Source: UBA7662 sp036787895
Lineage (GTDB): Bacteria > Bacteroidota > Bacteroidia > UBA7662
Direction of reading: 5' to 3'
Length of the DNA stretch: 64,000 bases
NCBI GenBank assembly: GCA_036787895.1
Contig: DAIQOK010000015.1
Span: forward strand, 1 to 64,000
Positions 8,628 through 18,318 of the stretch are shown in pieces; within the stretch, counting starts at the first letter, position 1; the number at the start of each line of letters is the position of its first letter. Both the position numbers and the translations under genes were made by a program. Below the pieces are notes generated by a model. The model had not been told where the DNA came from. It was given only the letters and a program-made list of their open reading frames with translations, and ran no database searches.

Positions 8628-9266
8628 ATGTTAAACATTAAACAATTCACCTTTAACCCTTTCAGCGAAAATACTTACCTGCTGTACGACGACAGTCACC
8701 ACGCTGTCATTATCGACCCGGGTTGTTATGATCGCTACGAACAAGCTCAACTACTGGCTTTTATTAACCAGAAAGCACTTCAACCGGAAGCGCTGTGGCT
8801 CACGCATGCACATATTGATCATGTATTGGGAAATCAGTTTGTTTACGAGCAATGGGGTTTAAGTCCGCAAATGCATCGGGCAGAACAGACCAATCTGGAT
8901 CGTTTGCCGGCTTATGCGCCTACTTTCGGCTTTCCCGCCATCCAATCACCTGCTGCTTCCGACTATATTGAAGCAGCCGATGTATTAAAGGTTGGCGATT
9001 TCGAGCTGGAAGTTTTGTTTGCCCCCGGACATTCGGCTGGCAGCCTTTGTTTTTATCACAGAGCAGGGGGTTGGCTCATTGGCGGCGATGTATTATTCCG
9101 CGAAAGTATTGGTCGTACCGACTTACCGGGTGGTGATTTTGATACCTTAATTTCCTCGATTCAAAAACAGTTGTTCAACTTGCCGGAGGCGACTATCGTT
9201 TATCCGGGCCACGGGCCGGCCACTACCATCGGTTACGAAAAACGAAATAACCCCTTCCTGAAATAA
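8628..9266 (+). CDS. Metallo-beta-lactamase-fold hydrolase, glyoxalase II-like
   Basis: 212 aa, a compact single-domain family member. The metal-binding motif THAHIDH (residues 59-65) is complete, and the later ligands are visible in APGHSAGS, GGDVLF and YPGHGPAT. The N-terminus (FNPFSENTYLLYD) is typical of the glyoxalase II/YcbL branch, which hydrolyses thioesters such as S-lactoylglutathione. The long C-terminal helical domain of true glyoxalase II is absent, so the substrate may be another thiol ester. It is a single-gene unit ended by a strong hairpin and convergent with porV. Confidence 0.9.
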   Translation: MLNIKQFTFNPFSENTYLLYDDSHHAVIIDPGCYDRYEQAQLLAFINQKALQPEALWLTHAHIDHVLGNQFVYEQWGLSPQMHRAEQTNLDRLPAYAPTFGFPAIQSPAASDYIEAADVLKVGDFELEVLFAPGHSAGSLCFYHRAGGWLIGGDVLFRESIGRTDLPGGDFDTLISSIQKQLFNLPEATIVYPGHGPATTIGYEKRNNPFLK

Positions 9267-9298
9267 AAAAGCTGAACCCGGAAGTAGGTTCAGCTTTT
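9267..9298. terminator. Bidirectional intrinsic terminator between convergent genes
   Basis: Perfect 12-bp stem (AAAAGCTGAACC / GGTTCAGCTTTT) with an 8-nt loop, A-rich on the left and T-rich on the right, so it can stop transcription from both the metallo-hydrolase gene and porV. Confidence 0.85.
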
Positions 9299-9316
9299 CA
9301 TACGATGTTTGTCAGT

Positions 9317-10546
9317 TTAACGGGCGTTGGCCGAAGCGCTGAAAGCCTGCAAGTCGAATAACAAGCTAAAACGTAAGGTATTCTCCAGTGGATTACCACC
9401 TTGTAAATTGGTCGTAGGTACGAGATAGGAGAAGTTGAGGTTGAAAACATTGTATTTCACACCGGCACCCATGGTGAAAAACTGTCGACCACCTTTGGTT
9501 GGGTGCTCGTAGAAATAACCACCACGAACTGCAAAGACTTTGTTATACCAATATTCTACACCCGTTGAAATATTGATTTCTCTCAATTCCTCGGCAAAAC
9601 CGCCGGGTGCATCGCTGAATGAGCTAAACATACCTTCGGCCAGTGTTTTTTGATTGGGATCTTCCCCTTGCTGAATAACCGGATTTCCCTGTGGGTCGAA
9701 TACGATGCGGCCGTTTGCATCGCGTTGATAGATAGGGTTAGTAGGTACGAGCAATTTATTGAAATCAAGGGCAACGGTGATGGCATTGTAATCGTCGATT
9801 TCCATGGTAAGTGCACTGCCCAAACGGAGATTGGTTGGGATAAAATTGCTCTGACCAGATTCGGTATACGCGATTTTAGCTCCGATGTTTGAGATATTGA
9901 ATCCAATAGAAAGTTGTGATTTTTTATCGAGTACCTCGGTAGCTGTAGTATAAAAACCCGAAATGTCTGCTGCAGCCGATTGACCGGGTTTGGTTTGCTG
10001 ATTTTGGTCAAGACCTGCCGCCAGATTACTGTAGATATAACGCATGGCAATACCGACCGAAAAATTATCACTCAGCTTACGTGCATAACCGGCATCTACC
10101 GCAAATTCGTTGGGTCGGAAGGTGGCGATGGTTTCACCATTGAGGTTGGTAAATGTGATGTCACCTAAAGAGAAGTACCGCAATGAGGCACCGAACGACT
10201 GCAACTCATCAATTTGTACATAACCGGAGAGATATGAAAGGGCAATGTCAGGTACCAGATTACGCAACCAGGGGGTATAGTTCAGTGCCAGACCTACCTT
10301 TTCTTTGGCAAAGGCCATCTTGGCGGCATTCCAATGCATTGAGCTGGCATCAGTTGAGGTGGCAACGCCAACATCTCCCATAGCGCCGGCACGGGCATCG
10401 GGCGAAATCATCAAAAACGGTACGGAGGTGGTTATGGTGTTCAAATTGGCACCACCCAGACCACCTGAATTTACCTGACCAAATACGCTTACACCAACAG
10501 CAGGAATGCAGAGGGTAGTGATGATCAGGGATTTAATACTTCGCAT
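9317..10546 (-). CDS. porV: Type IX secretion outer-membrane protein PorV (LptO)
   Basis: About 409 aa from the chosen start. Signal peptide, then the PorV hallmark region (TTSVPFLMISPDARAGAMGD) and a FadL-like 14-strand barrel with alternating strands to the C-terminus. PorV shuttles cargo from the SprA translocon to the PorU sortase at the cell surface. A longer frame starts at 10567, but a TATATTTG -10 element covers 10565-10572, so the ATG at 10546 (MRSIKSLIITT) is the better start. It lies 44 bp downstream of porU, matching the porU-porV order of other Bacteroidota, yet has its own promoter. Confidence 0.95.
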   Translation of the reverse strand: MRSIKSLIITTLCIPAVGVSVFGQVNSGGLGGANLNTITTSVPFLMISPDARAGAMGDVGVATSTDASSMHWNAAKMAFAKEKVGLALNYTPWLRNLVPDIALSYLSGYVQIDELQSFGASLRYFSLGDITFTNLNGETIATFRPNEFAVDAGYARKLSDNFSVGIAMRYIYSNLAAGLDQNQQTKPGQSAAADISGFYTTATEVLDKKSQLSIGFNISNIGAKIAYTESGQSNFIPTNLRLGSALTMEIDDYNAITVALDFNKLLVPTNPIYQRDANGRIVFDPQGNPVIQQGEDPNQKTLAEGMFSSFSDAPGGFAEELREINISTGVEYWYNKVFAVRGGYFYEHPTKGGRQFFTMGAGVKYNVFNLNFSYLVPTTNLQGGNPLENTLRFSLLFDLQAFSASANAR

Positions 10547-10564
10547 GCGATTTGAATTAAGGAG

Positions 10565-10572
10565 CAAATATA
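10565..10572 (-). promoter_or_regulatory. -10 element (TATATTTG) of porV
   Basis: Exact TAnnTTTG on the minus strand, 18 bp before the ATG at 10546. It excludes the upstream in-frame ATG at 10567 as the translation start. Confidence 0.7.
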
Positions 10573-10590
10573 AAGGTTCGGCTTGTTGAT

Positions 10591-13500
10591 TCAGCGTAGT
10601 ATAACGAGCTTTTGTGTTTCTATTGCACGTTCACCGCCTGAAGTTTGCACTTTTAGTCGGTAAATGTAAACACCGCGGCCAATTCTGTCGCCAAAATCAT
10701 CCAGCCCATCCCATACCAATTGGTCGGCATGAAAGCCTTGGGTTAAAATATTTTGTCTCAGCGTTTTTACCAGTTTCCCACTAACCGTGTATACCTGTAG
10801 TAAGGCTTCAAGCTGCTCATTGGGCCGATTATGGTCAAAATGAAAGGTGGTTCGTGTGGTAAAGGGATTGGGGTAATTGAGCAAATTTTTAATGGCCAAA
10901 CCGGCATCATCAGCCACCACAAAATCGAGACTGCCATCGCTTGAATTGTTGAATACATCCCAAACTTTCAGGTTCAGCTGGTAATTACCGGCATCGAGAT
11001 TCTGGAAAGGGTAGGTAATCTCGCCACGGGTATAATCGTCGAGAGCTGCCTGATAAAATTCGTTGAGGATAATAGGCCGGTTGACCTCGTTGTTTTTAAC
11101 AAGCGTAATATCCCGGCCGATGCCGCTACCCACAGTATTGATGCCGCTGCTGTCCATTAGTTCAGCGATAAAATTGGGGCTCTTATTGGTGAGCCCGCCG
11201 TTTACAAAACTCCTGTCGTTCATATACAAACGAAGCAAAGGGCCTTCTTCATCTACCACAAAATTGGTGTCGGTGCCTCCTACAATCACATTTCGGAAAT
11301 CCCCGCCGGCATCTTGCTGCAAATTGGTGGCATATAAGCTAATCCGGCCAAGACCATAATTATAGGCAATGTCGCGTGGCACAATGAAACTGAAACTCCA
11401 TAAGCCATCCTTAACGCTGGCGGCACCTTTATAAATGATGTTGCGGTACTCCTGAAAGGTGTAGGCTAACGAACCAGGGTCGTTAACGAGCGTGGTTATA
11501 CTCGAAATTTTATCCAGTACAGTCGGATACAGCGTGCCTTGATAATTCGTCAGCAAATTGCCTTGGCGGTCGGTGACATTGCCACTGATGGTGACTTTGG
11601 CCAGGGCACGTATGGTATCTGGCACCGGATTAACGGCCACATTATTGATGTGGGTCAGATTGGCTTGTTCCTCAGGATAGGCCAGACGAAGGGATGGGTC
11701 ACCGAGCAAGCTGAAATTTCGGGTATTTACACCACTAATCAGGGGATTGGCGGCATGCAGCATCACATCGCCTAATCGGGGGTAACTGCCATTGCTACGA
11801 TTAAACAATTGGTCGCGGTAGATATTGCCGGTAAGCGCACTGTTGCCATCGGTAAAGGTAACGCGGGTGGTGGTGAACAAAGCAATGGCGCCGCCATTGG
11901 GATTCAACAAAGCCCATTCTCCGGCAGATAAAAATCCGGGATCATCAAACCGGGCAAATTCACAGGTGGCAGTAACCAGCAACATGAGTTTGTCGGCATT
12001 GTTCCAGGCCTGAACTTCGGGTATGGTCATGATGCGCTCTTCGGCCATGCCGTTTACGCCGCCATGCCCGCTATAATTTAATATCAACAGCCCTTTGTTG
12101 ATGCGGGCATTCACATCGCGGTTAAGCTCGGGGTAACGGGTGCCGCCGGGCCGCGATTCCTGTCGGTAAGCATCAAAATAATACTTGCGAACAATGCCGA
12201 GAGGATAGCGGTTTTCTACATGAACGGTATTGATTTCGGCATCGAGCAAGTGGCGATTACCGTCCTCATCGTCGGCAAGGAAGCCGATGATGTTTCGCCA
12301 GTCGCCATGGGCTGAGGTGGTTTCGTAGCGTTTGATTTTAGCGACTATGCCTTCGGCCTGGGCTTCGGTAGTGACAGGGAAACGGCCAATACCGATGTCC
12401 ATACGGTCGGCACCATTTACCAAAAAGGCACCTTCGTTGTCGTCGAGCAGGCCATAATAGCTGTCGGAGGCATACGACCGCAAAGGGTCGGTGCTCACCG
12501 GGCTCTGAAAGGTGGGAACAAAATTGGTATTGCCCCCAATGCGGTATTTGAAATCATAGGAAGCATCGCCAAATAAGAGCAAATAACGCGGCTCCTGACC
12601 GGGAGCGGCCTTGTCGTAGAGGTGTTTTATAAACGACCGTATGGCGGTAATGTCTTGCCGGCCAGAACTCCATTCGTTGTAGCACTGCTGCGGACTTACC
12701 ACCACCACAGTCATATTATCCCGTTGTGACCGATAATTGGCGAGGTTCTGGGCTTGGGCAAAAAAGCGCGGATGTGCTACAATCACCATATCGGCCCCAC
12801 TGATACCATGTAGGTTCTGGTTGTCGATACGGCCGAGGGGCACAGGTGCAGCAAAACTGCTGCCGTTGAAGGCAATAAAACGTTTTAAACTATCGGTTTG
12901 TCTGGTAAAAACCCCTCCATTCAACAGCATGGCTTCCGCATTTACCGGGTCGGTAACATCCCAAAGCTGGGCATCGGCAGTGAGTCCTCCAACAGTAAAG
13001 GCGGTGATATTGCCGTTTCCTATGCTGTTTTTATCAAAAAAGTAGAGTTGATTGCCAATGCCGTTGAGGGTCAGATTGGCACGCCCTTGTAGCCAGATGT
13101 AATCCAGGAAGCCGAGTGAAAAGGTGTTGGGTTTGTTATAAACGATGTTGAGGTCGAGATTGCTGCCCGGGAGGTTAAGCAAAGTGCTGGCTTCGGTGAG
13201 ATGGGCGTAAAAGTCGAGATAATAGGTGGAGGTAGAAGTTACCGGCAAAGTGAGGGCCGGGGCGCCATTGGCCCGAACAGTAAAGCTGGAACTTACCCCC
13301 AAACTTCGGGCGGCAGCCGCGACTTTCAAACTAACCGGACTGCTGGTAATCAAATTGGGCAGCGAGAAACTAAAGTTCTGGCTGGTGGTTAAATCAAAGG
13401 TTTCTCCGTACCATACTCTCCCACTACTGATCAGATTTTTGAGTTCTTTCTCGTATTGAACCAATAAGTCATAACTGTTACTCTGCTGGTTGGCAGTTGG

Positions 13501-14388
13501 AGGCGGCGTTTGTGTGCCAATGCGTTTGCCGTTTACCGGACCAATGGTGATGAAATAATAATTGGTGTCGGCATAAAGGTTGGTAGCGTGGCTGTAACTG
13601 CCGGCATTAAATTTCCATTGGTGGGCGCCTTCCGCGAAGAATAGTACATAATCGCCGGCATCGAGGCTACCATCGCCTTCACCGGCGACAAAAATGGCGT
13701 TCTCCACCAGGTCGTCGTAGCGGAAAATTGCGTTGGCTTCGGGTAACATGCCGCCACCATTGCCAAATATGCGGATGCGACGAGGGTCTAAGCCAGTGGT
13801 GTTGATACCCAAACTCGCCAGGTAGGCGGCATCTATGCGGTAGATGCCGGTGGCGGGTATGCCGATTTTATACCAGTCGCCGGTGGCCAGCACCGAAGGG
13901 GTATTGGCAATACGCGGGCGTACTGCCGAGCGTAATTCCGCCGGCAATTGATTGCTTTCGGGCTGGAGGCTGAAGCCAAGCAGGCGTTCTACCTGACCGG
14001 TCGCTGGATTACGTCGGAGGGTGTTGATTTGAATACCTAATTGAAGTTTTTTGCGTACCAGACCGGCTTGTTGCCGAAGCTCAAAACTGCCAGGGAGTTG
14101 ATCGAGATAACTCAGCCCGCTAAGTTGGTCGTTTGGAACCACTTCAGCGCGTATATCCGAAATGCTGGCTGCCGAGTAGCCCTCGAGCTGGGTAACATAA
14201 AGTGGTGGGGCAGTTGCACCTTCCGGAAAGGCGCAAGGATTGCAGTTCAGTTGATAAATCGTCCGGGTTTCATTGACTGTTTCGGCTATTTTCTGGGTCC
14301 AGCTGATTTGATATTGCCGACTTTGTGCGAAGCCAGGCTGATTGATAATCAGGAACAATGCCAGAAGTCCTAACGACTTTTTTATCAT
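10591..14388 (-). CDS. porU: Type IX secretion sortase PorU, C25 (gingipain-like) cysteine peptidase
   Basis: About 1265 aa; the ATG at 14388 (MIKKSLGLLALF) gives a clean signal peptide ending in FAQ, better than the ATG at 14409. The central C25 domain has the catalytic His in NYSGHGGVNG and the catalytic Cys in VTATCEFARFDDPG, about 34 residues apart, near residues 775 and 809. The end carries a sorting-type domain (NYPNPFTTRTTF..., GRGVYIYRLKV, TQKLVILR). PorU cleaves the sorting domains of exported cargo and joins the proteins to surface lipopolysaccharide. It precedes porV and is divergent from porP/sprF and gldJ, the expected neighbours. Confidence 0.95.
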   Translation of the reverse strand: MIKKSLGLLALFLIINQPGFAQSRQYQISWTQKIAETVNETRTIYQLNCNPCAFPEGATAPPLYVTQLEGYSAASISDIRAEVVPNDQLSGLSYLDQLPGSFELRQQAGLVRKKLQLGIQINTLRRNPATGQVERLLGFSLQPESNQLPAELRSAVRPRIANTPSVLATGDWYKIGIPATGIYRIDAAYLASLGINTTGLDPRRIRIFGNGGGMLPEANAIFRYDDLVENAIFVAGEGDGSLDAGDYVLFFAEGAHQWKFNAGSYSHATNLYADTNYYFITIGPVNGKRIGTQTPPPTANQQSNSYDLLVQYEKELKNLISSGRVWYGETFDLTTSQNFSFSLPNLITSSPVSLKVAAAARSLGVSSSFTVRANGAPALTLPVTSTSTYYLDFYAHLTEASTLLNLPGSNLDLNIVYNKPNTFSLGFLDYIWLQGRANLTLNGIGNQLYFFDKNSIGNGNITAFTVGGLTADAQLWDVTDPVNAEAMLLNGGVFTRQTDSLKRFIAFNGSSFAAPVPLGRIDNQNLHGISGADMVIVAHPRFFAQAQNLANYRSQRDNMTVVVVSPQQCYNEWSSGRQDITAIRSFIKHLYDKAAPGQEPRYLLLFGDASYDFKYRIGGNTNFVPTFQSPVSTDPLRSYASDSYYGLLDDNEGAFLVNGADRMDIGIGRFPVTTEAQAEGIVAKIKRYETTSAHGDWRNIIGFLADDEDGNRHLLDAEINTVHVENRYPLGIVRKYYFDAYRQESRPGGTRYPELNRDVNARINKGLLILNYSGHGGVNGMAEERIMTIPEVQAWNNADKLMLLVTATCEFARFDDPGFLSAGEWALLNPNGGAIALFTTTRVTFTDGNSALTGNIYRDQLFNRSNGSYPRLGDVMLHAANPLISGVNTRNFSLLGDPSLRLAYPEEQANLTHINNVAVNPVPDTIRALAKVTISGNVTDRQGNLLTNYQGTLYPTVLDKISSITTLVNDPGSLAYTFQEYRNIIYKGAASVKDGLWSFSFIVPRDIAYNYGLGRISLYATNLQQDAGGDFRNVIVGGTDTNFVVDEEGPLLRLYMNDRSFVNGGLTNKSPNFIAELMDSSGINTVGSGIGRDITLVKNNEVNRPIILNEFYQAALDDYTRGEITYPFQNLDAGNYQLNLKVWDVFNNSSDGSLDFVVADDAGLAIKNLLNYPNPFTTRTTFHFDHNRPNEQLEALLQVYTVSGKLVKTLRQNILTQGFHADQLVWDGLDDFGDRIGRGVYIYRLKVQTSGGERAIETQKLVILR

Positions 14389-14563
14389 TTTACTGCATTT
14401 TAACACCAAGAGTAAACACTAAAAGCCTAACTTTAGTACAACAACCCTGCTGTAACCAAGTAGGTTTTTGGAGTCGAAAGTGAAATAGTTTTCAAATTTC
14501 AACTTCAATTCTTGATTAAACAGCGAAAAAGTTTAAAATTTACAGTTCGTTTAAACCCGCCGA

Positions 14564-15544
14564 ATGCCTAAAAAGCTTTTTGCAGCTTGTTTTCTTTTGC
14601 TTTTTTCCTTTGGGGCAAGTGCACAAGACCCAAGTTTCTCCCAGTTTTATGCCAATCCCCTCTACCTGAATCCTGCATTTGCGGGAAGCGGTGTCGGTCC
14701 GCGGTTTAATTTGAACTACCGGAACCAGTGGCCCTCGCTCTCGGGGAATTTTGTGACTTACAGTGCTTCTTACGACCAGTATGTGTCGGCATTAAGCGGT
14801 GGTGTTGGTGTACATGTGTTGGCCGACCGTATCGGTGATGCTGCTTTCCGCCACAATCAGTTTTCGGTTATCTATTCTAATAATCTGTCGATTAACCAGG
14901 ATTTGGTGTTGAAGACCGGTTTTCAGTATACGTTTGCGCAGAAGTCGTTGAACTGGTCGGGCCTCATCTTCCCCGATGAAATTGATGCTCGTCTCGGCGT
15001 TCAGCAAGGTACCACAGCTGAAAATCTGCCTGTTTCCAATGAGACCAATGCCAATATGCATGACTTCTCGGTGGGTGCCATCCTTTTTTCTGAGATGTTC
15101 TATGGCGGATTTGCCATTCACCACCTGACGCAGCCAAACCAGTCGATGATTCCTCCCGGTGTTTCGCCTTGGAATATGAAGACCACTTTACATGCTGGTG
15201 CCAATTTTGAAGCCATTCGCGGTAGTCGTAATATGCCCGGCACCATGATTTCTCCCAATGTAATTGTGCAATTTCAAGGCACCGCCCGTCAGGTGAATTT
15301 AGGCACTTACATTTCACGTGGCCCCATAGTTGGCGGCTTGTGGTACCGTTTTGGCGATGCCTTTATCTTCTCTTTGGGCCTGCAACAGAACATTTTCCGT
15401 TTTGGTTACAGCTACGATGTAACTACTTCCCGCCTCCGTGCTGCTGCTATTGGTTCGCACGAAATTTCGGCCGCTATCCAGCTCGAGCCATTCGAAAGGA
15501 TACCTCGTCGGAAAATGGTTAAAATAAAATGCCCGACTTTTTAG
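14564..15544 (+). CDS. PorP/SprF-family type IX secretion outer-membrane protein
   Basis: 326 aa. Signal peptide (LFSFGASAQ), then the family start QDPSFSQFYANPLYLNPAFAG, which is diagnostic, and a predicted beta-barrel with strands such as YSASYDQYVSALSGGVGVHVL. PorP/SprF proteins help attach or export specific cargo, SprF being needed for the SprB adhesin in Flavobacterium. Genomes often carry many copies beside giant adhesin genes; here the copy is beside gldJ and porU, so it may be the core copy. Followed by gldJ after 44 bp. Confidence 0.93.
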   Translation: MPKKLFAACFLLLFSFGASAQDPSFSQFYANPLYLNPAFAGSGVGPRFNLNYRNQWPSLSGNFVTYSASYDQYVSALSGGVGVHVLADRIGDAAFRHNQFSVIYSNNLSINQDLVLKTGFQYTFAQKSLNWSGLIFPDEIDARLGVQQGTTAENLPVSNETNANMHDFSVGAILFSEMFYGGFAIHHLTQPNQSMIPPGVSPWNMKTTLHAGANFEAIRGSRNMPGTMISPNVIVQFQGTARQVNLGTYISRGPIVGGLWYRFGDAFIFSLGLQQNIFRFGYSYDVTTSRLRAAAIGSHEISAAIQLEPFERIPRRKMVKIKCPTF

Positions 15545-15588
15545 TTAAATTAGCCGCGCTTAACCGCTGATCATTAAATTTTTCTGTA

Positions 15589-16962
15589 ATGAAAAATACG
15601 TCACTGATAATGAGTCTGGCCCTCGCATCCCTGGTGCTGGCCTCTTGCAGTCAAAAATCATCCAAAACTGGATGGAACTACAACGACCCCAAAAATGGTG
15701 GTTTTGAGGTAGTAAAATACAAAGAGCAGGAAACTGGTCCCGGCCTCGTATTGATACAGGGCGGTAGTTATGTGATGGGTGCTACCGAACAAAACATCGC
15801 CCATGAATTCGATAATACGCCACGTCGCGTAACAGTAGCGTCGTTTTATCTCGATGAAACCGAGGTGTCGAATACCGACTGGCTGGAGTATTTATACTGG
15901 TTGGAACGTGTATTTGGGGAAACTTATCCCGAAGTATATCGGGCCGCCTTGCCCGACACCACGGTTTGGCGTCGCGATTTGGGCTTTAACGAACCATTTG
16001 TAGCCAACTACCTCCGTCATCCCGCCTATCAAAATTACCCGGTGGTGGGTATAAGCTGGAAACAAGCAGCCGATTATTGTGTATGGCGTACCGATAGGGT
16101 GAACGAACAAATCCTAATCAGCGCCGGCTATATTAAGCCCAACCCTAACCAGTTTGGTGAAGAGAACTTCAATACAGAATCTTATCTCGCGGGTTTGTAC
16201 CAGCCAGAGGTGAAAAGACCACGCAAAGACCTCAACCCAAACAGTGATACACGTAATATCCGCCTTGCCGACGGTTTATTGTTGCCGAGCTACCGCTTGC
16301 CTACCGAAGCAGAATGGGAATATGCGGCTCAGGGTTTAGTAGGTAATTCCGATCGCGAAAATATCAGCGACCGCCGAATTTATCCTTGGAACGGCCATGG
16401 CGTTAGGTATCCGAAAGGCAAAAAACAAGGCGAAATCCAGGCCAATTTCAAAAGAGGTCGTGGTGACTTCATGGGTATCGCCAACGATTTGAACGACAAT
16501 GCGGCGCCAACTGCTCCGGTGAAATACTATTGGCCTAACGATTACGGCTTGTACAACATTGCCGGTAATGTGAATGAGTGGGTTGCCGACGTTTATCGCC
16601 CGATGACTTATGTCGATGGTGATGATTTCAATACCTTCCGTGGTAACGTTTACACCTTGCCAAAGACAGATGCCGACGGCTTCCTGGAAAAAGACAGCGT
16701 TGGTCGCATCGTAAGCACACTCGATACCAAACGTTATGCTAACCCGAATGTCATCGACTATCTCGACAGTTTGGCCATGTACAATGAGCGGAATAGCTTA
16801 ATCACCAACCAGAGCCGGGTATATAAAGGCGGTGGTTGGAGAGACTTGCCATATTGGTTGAATCCGGGTACCCGCCGTTATCTGGAGGAATCAGAGTCGC
16901 GCGATGATATTGGTTTCCGTTGTGCGATGACCCGCGTGGGTAAGCCGAGTTCGAAGAAGTGA
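15589..16962 (+). CDS. gldJ: Gliding motility/type IX secretion lipoprotein GldJ
   Basis: 457 aa lipoprotein: signal with lipobox LVLASC, acylated Cys 20. The rest is a formylglycine-generating-enzyme-like (SUMF1) fold: GGSYVMG, FYLDETEVSN, the RLPTEAEWEYAA core, and a C-terminal GGWRDLPYWLNPG...DIGFRCAM. The passages TGWNYNDPKNGGF and YLRHPAYQNYPVVGISW match GldJ better than GldK/PorK. GldJ is essential for gliding and stabilises the secretion machine; it is not an enzyme despite the fold. Its position next to porU/porV is the conserved one. An intrinsic terminator follows. Confidence 0.92.
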   Translation: MKNTSLIMSLALASLVLASCSQKSSKTGWNYNDPKNGGFEVVKYKEQETGPGLVLIQGGSYVMGATEQNIAHEFDNTPRRVTVASFYLDETEVSNTDWLEYLYWLERVFGETYPEVYRAALPDTTVWRRDLGFNEPFVANYLRHPAYQNYPVVGISWKQAADYCVWRTDRVNEQILISAGYIKPNPNQFGEENFNTESYLAGLYQPEVKRPRKDLNPNSDTRNIRLADGLLLPSYRLPTEAEWEYAAQGLVGNSDRENISDRRIYPWNGHGVRYPKGKKQGEIQANFKRGRGDFMGIANDLNDNAAPTAPVKYYWPNDYGLYNIAGNVNEWVADVYRPMTYVDGDDFNTFRGNVYTLPKTDADGFLEKDSVGRIVSTLDTKRYANPNVIDYLDSLAMYNERNSLITNQSRVYKGGGWRDLPYWLNPGTRRYLEESESRDDIGFRCAMTRVGKPSSKK

Positions 16963-17001
16963 TTTTTTTAGACGGGAGACTAAAAACCAAATATTTTATA
17001 C

Positions 17002-17034
17002 AAATGGCTGTCAAATACTGACAGCCATTTTTTG
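17002..17034 (+). terminator. Intrinsic terminator after gldJ
   Basis: Perfect 12-bp stem (AAATGGCTGTCA / TGACAGCCATTT), 5-nt loop, followed by further T residues. Confidence 0.85.
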
Positions 17035-17197
17035 TTGTATGCGTTTGATAGGGTATATATCGAATTTTTGGCCTGATATCCTTTCAGGAAATGAGAGCGG
17101 ATGGCATGCCCGCATTAATTCGATCGTAAGCAGCAAAAACCTTGGTGCGGTCAATATTGCATGTCGTCGACTAGTAAGCGTAGCTTTTAAAGGCCTG

Positions 17198-18195
17198 CTA
17201 TAATTCGGCGGTGTGCCTATCCCGAATCAAAAAGTCACGGACAGTATTCATATAAAGTTCAGGCTGTTCCACTGCAATGGCATGCCCGGCATTGGAGATA
17301 ATCTGCAATTGATGGTTGCGGAAGAGATCTTTGTACTCAGTTATCCAGCCCAAGGCTTGATTGTCGCATTGGCCTTCCATAAGGAGTACCGGTATGCTCG
17401 AGCCTTTCAGTTTGGGTCTTGGGTCTTTTATTTCACGGAAGCTTTGTACCGTCATGAGTTGAGCGTAAAAGCCGCCACCAGCTTCAGCCTTCGGTGCATT
17501 GGAAAGTTCGCATACAGTCGATTTATTCAGTTCATTGTTCAAATGGCTTTGAAAGGCATCTGCCTCAGCATCGGTGGCCAGTTTAAAGCCAAAGGATTTC
17601 GCAAAAAATCGAACAGCAGCCATTCTCAGGTTGATGGTTTTTTTGATAGCGTCCTGATTCGAATAGGGTGGATTTTTTAAATTTAAACTGTCGGGTGATT
17701 GGATATTGAGTAATTCTTGCCGTAGAGGTAGCATAGTCCCGGGTCCGGTGAATATTAAGCTGTGGACTTTTTTTGGCTTATCGGCTACAAATAAAGTAGC
17801 CTGTTTCGCTCCTCACGATTGACCAATCAGAATGACCCGATTTGAATCTATTTGTTGTATTATTTCTTCCAATCCTTTTAGTGGCGGTCGGTACTATACT
17901 CCTTTATATGCTTTAATTTGCTTGACGCTCCGCTACCAATTTGGTCGTATAAAGATGGTATAAGCTGCTTCAGCCAGTGGTGCCAGTGCCTTAATGTTTG
18001 GATTGGAGATGAAACCACCGGGTCCACCTTGGTATAGGCTATTTTTGAACCAGTGCTTAATTGCCAGAATTGAGTGCCAGGACGTTAGTTAGAAGCAGGT
18101 ACTTCATATCTTCTTGGGATGAAGGCCAAGAGAAGGTAAATGGCTATGCCCAGTATAAACACATATTTAATACCTGTGAAAAATAGATTTTTCAT
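17198..18195 (-). pseudogene. Decayed alpha/beta-hydrolase (proline iminopeptidase-like)
   Basis: Reading the minus strand from the ATG at 18195 gives a membrane anchor (MKNLFFTGIKYVFILGIAIY...) and then hydrolase motifs scattered over two frames. There is an in-frame TAA at 18087-18085. The oxyanion segment GGPGGFISNPN is in another frame from 18028. The segment YDQIGSGASSKLKHIKEY is in the first frame from about 17958. The frame changes again at about 17883 to LKGLEEIIQQ...VILIGQS. A TGA at 17815-17813 stands where the family has Trp in the nucleophile elbow GQSWG. The C-terminal 178 codons remain open from 17734 and keep the late His (NAGHAIAV). Three frameshifts and two nonsense codons make loss of function secure. 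Confidence 0.9.
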
Positions 18196-18318
18196 TCAAG
18201 TGGCTTAGTTGTTATGTGCTGGGGGTAGGCTGTTTGTTAAACTAAAGTTTTGCTACCTGAGACAGCATTGTTTTTAACTTAGAAATTTTGGCGTACAAGG
18301 TTAAATTGACAGTTAAAG

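Noticed and set aside
17813..17815. Recoding of the TGA in the hydrolase nucleophile elbow (Sec or Trp read-through)
   Set aside because: The same gene has a TAA and three frameshifts, so recoding of one codon could not restore it.
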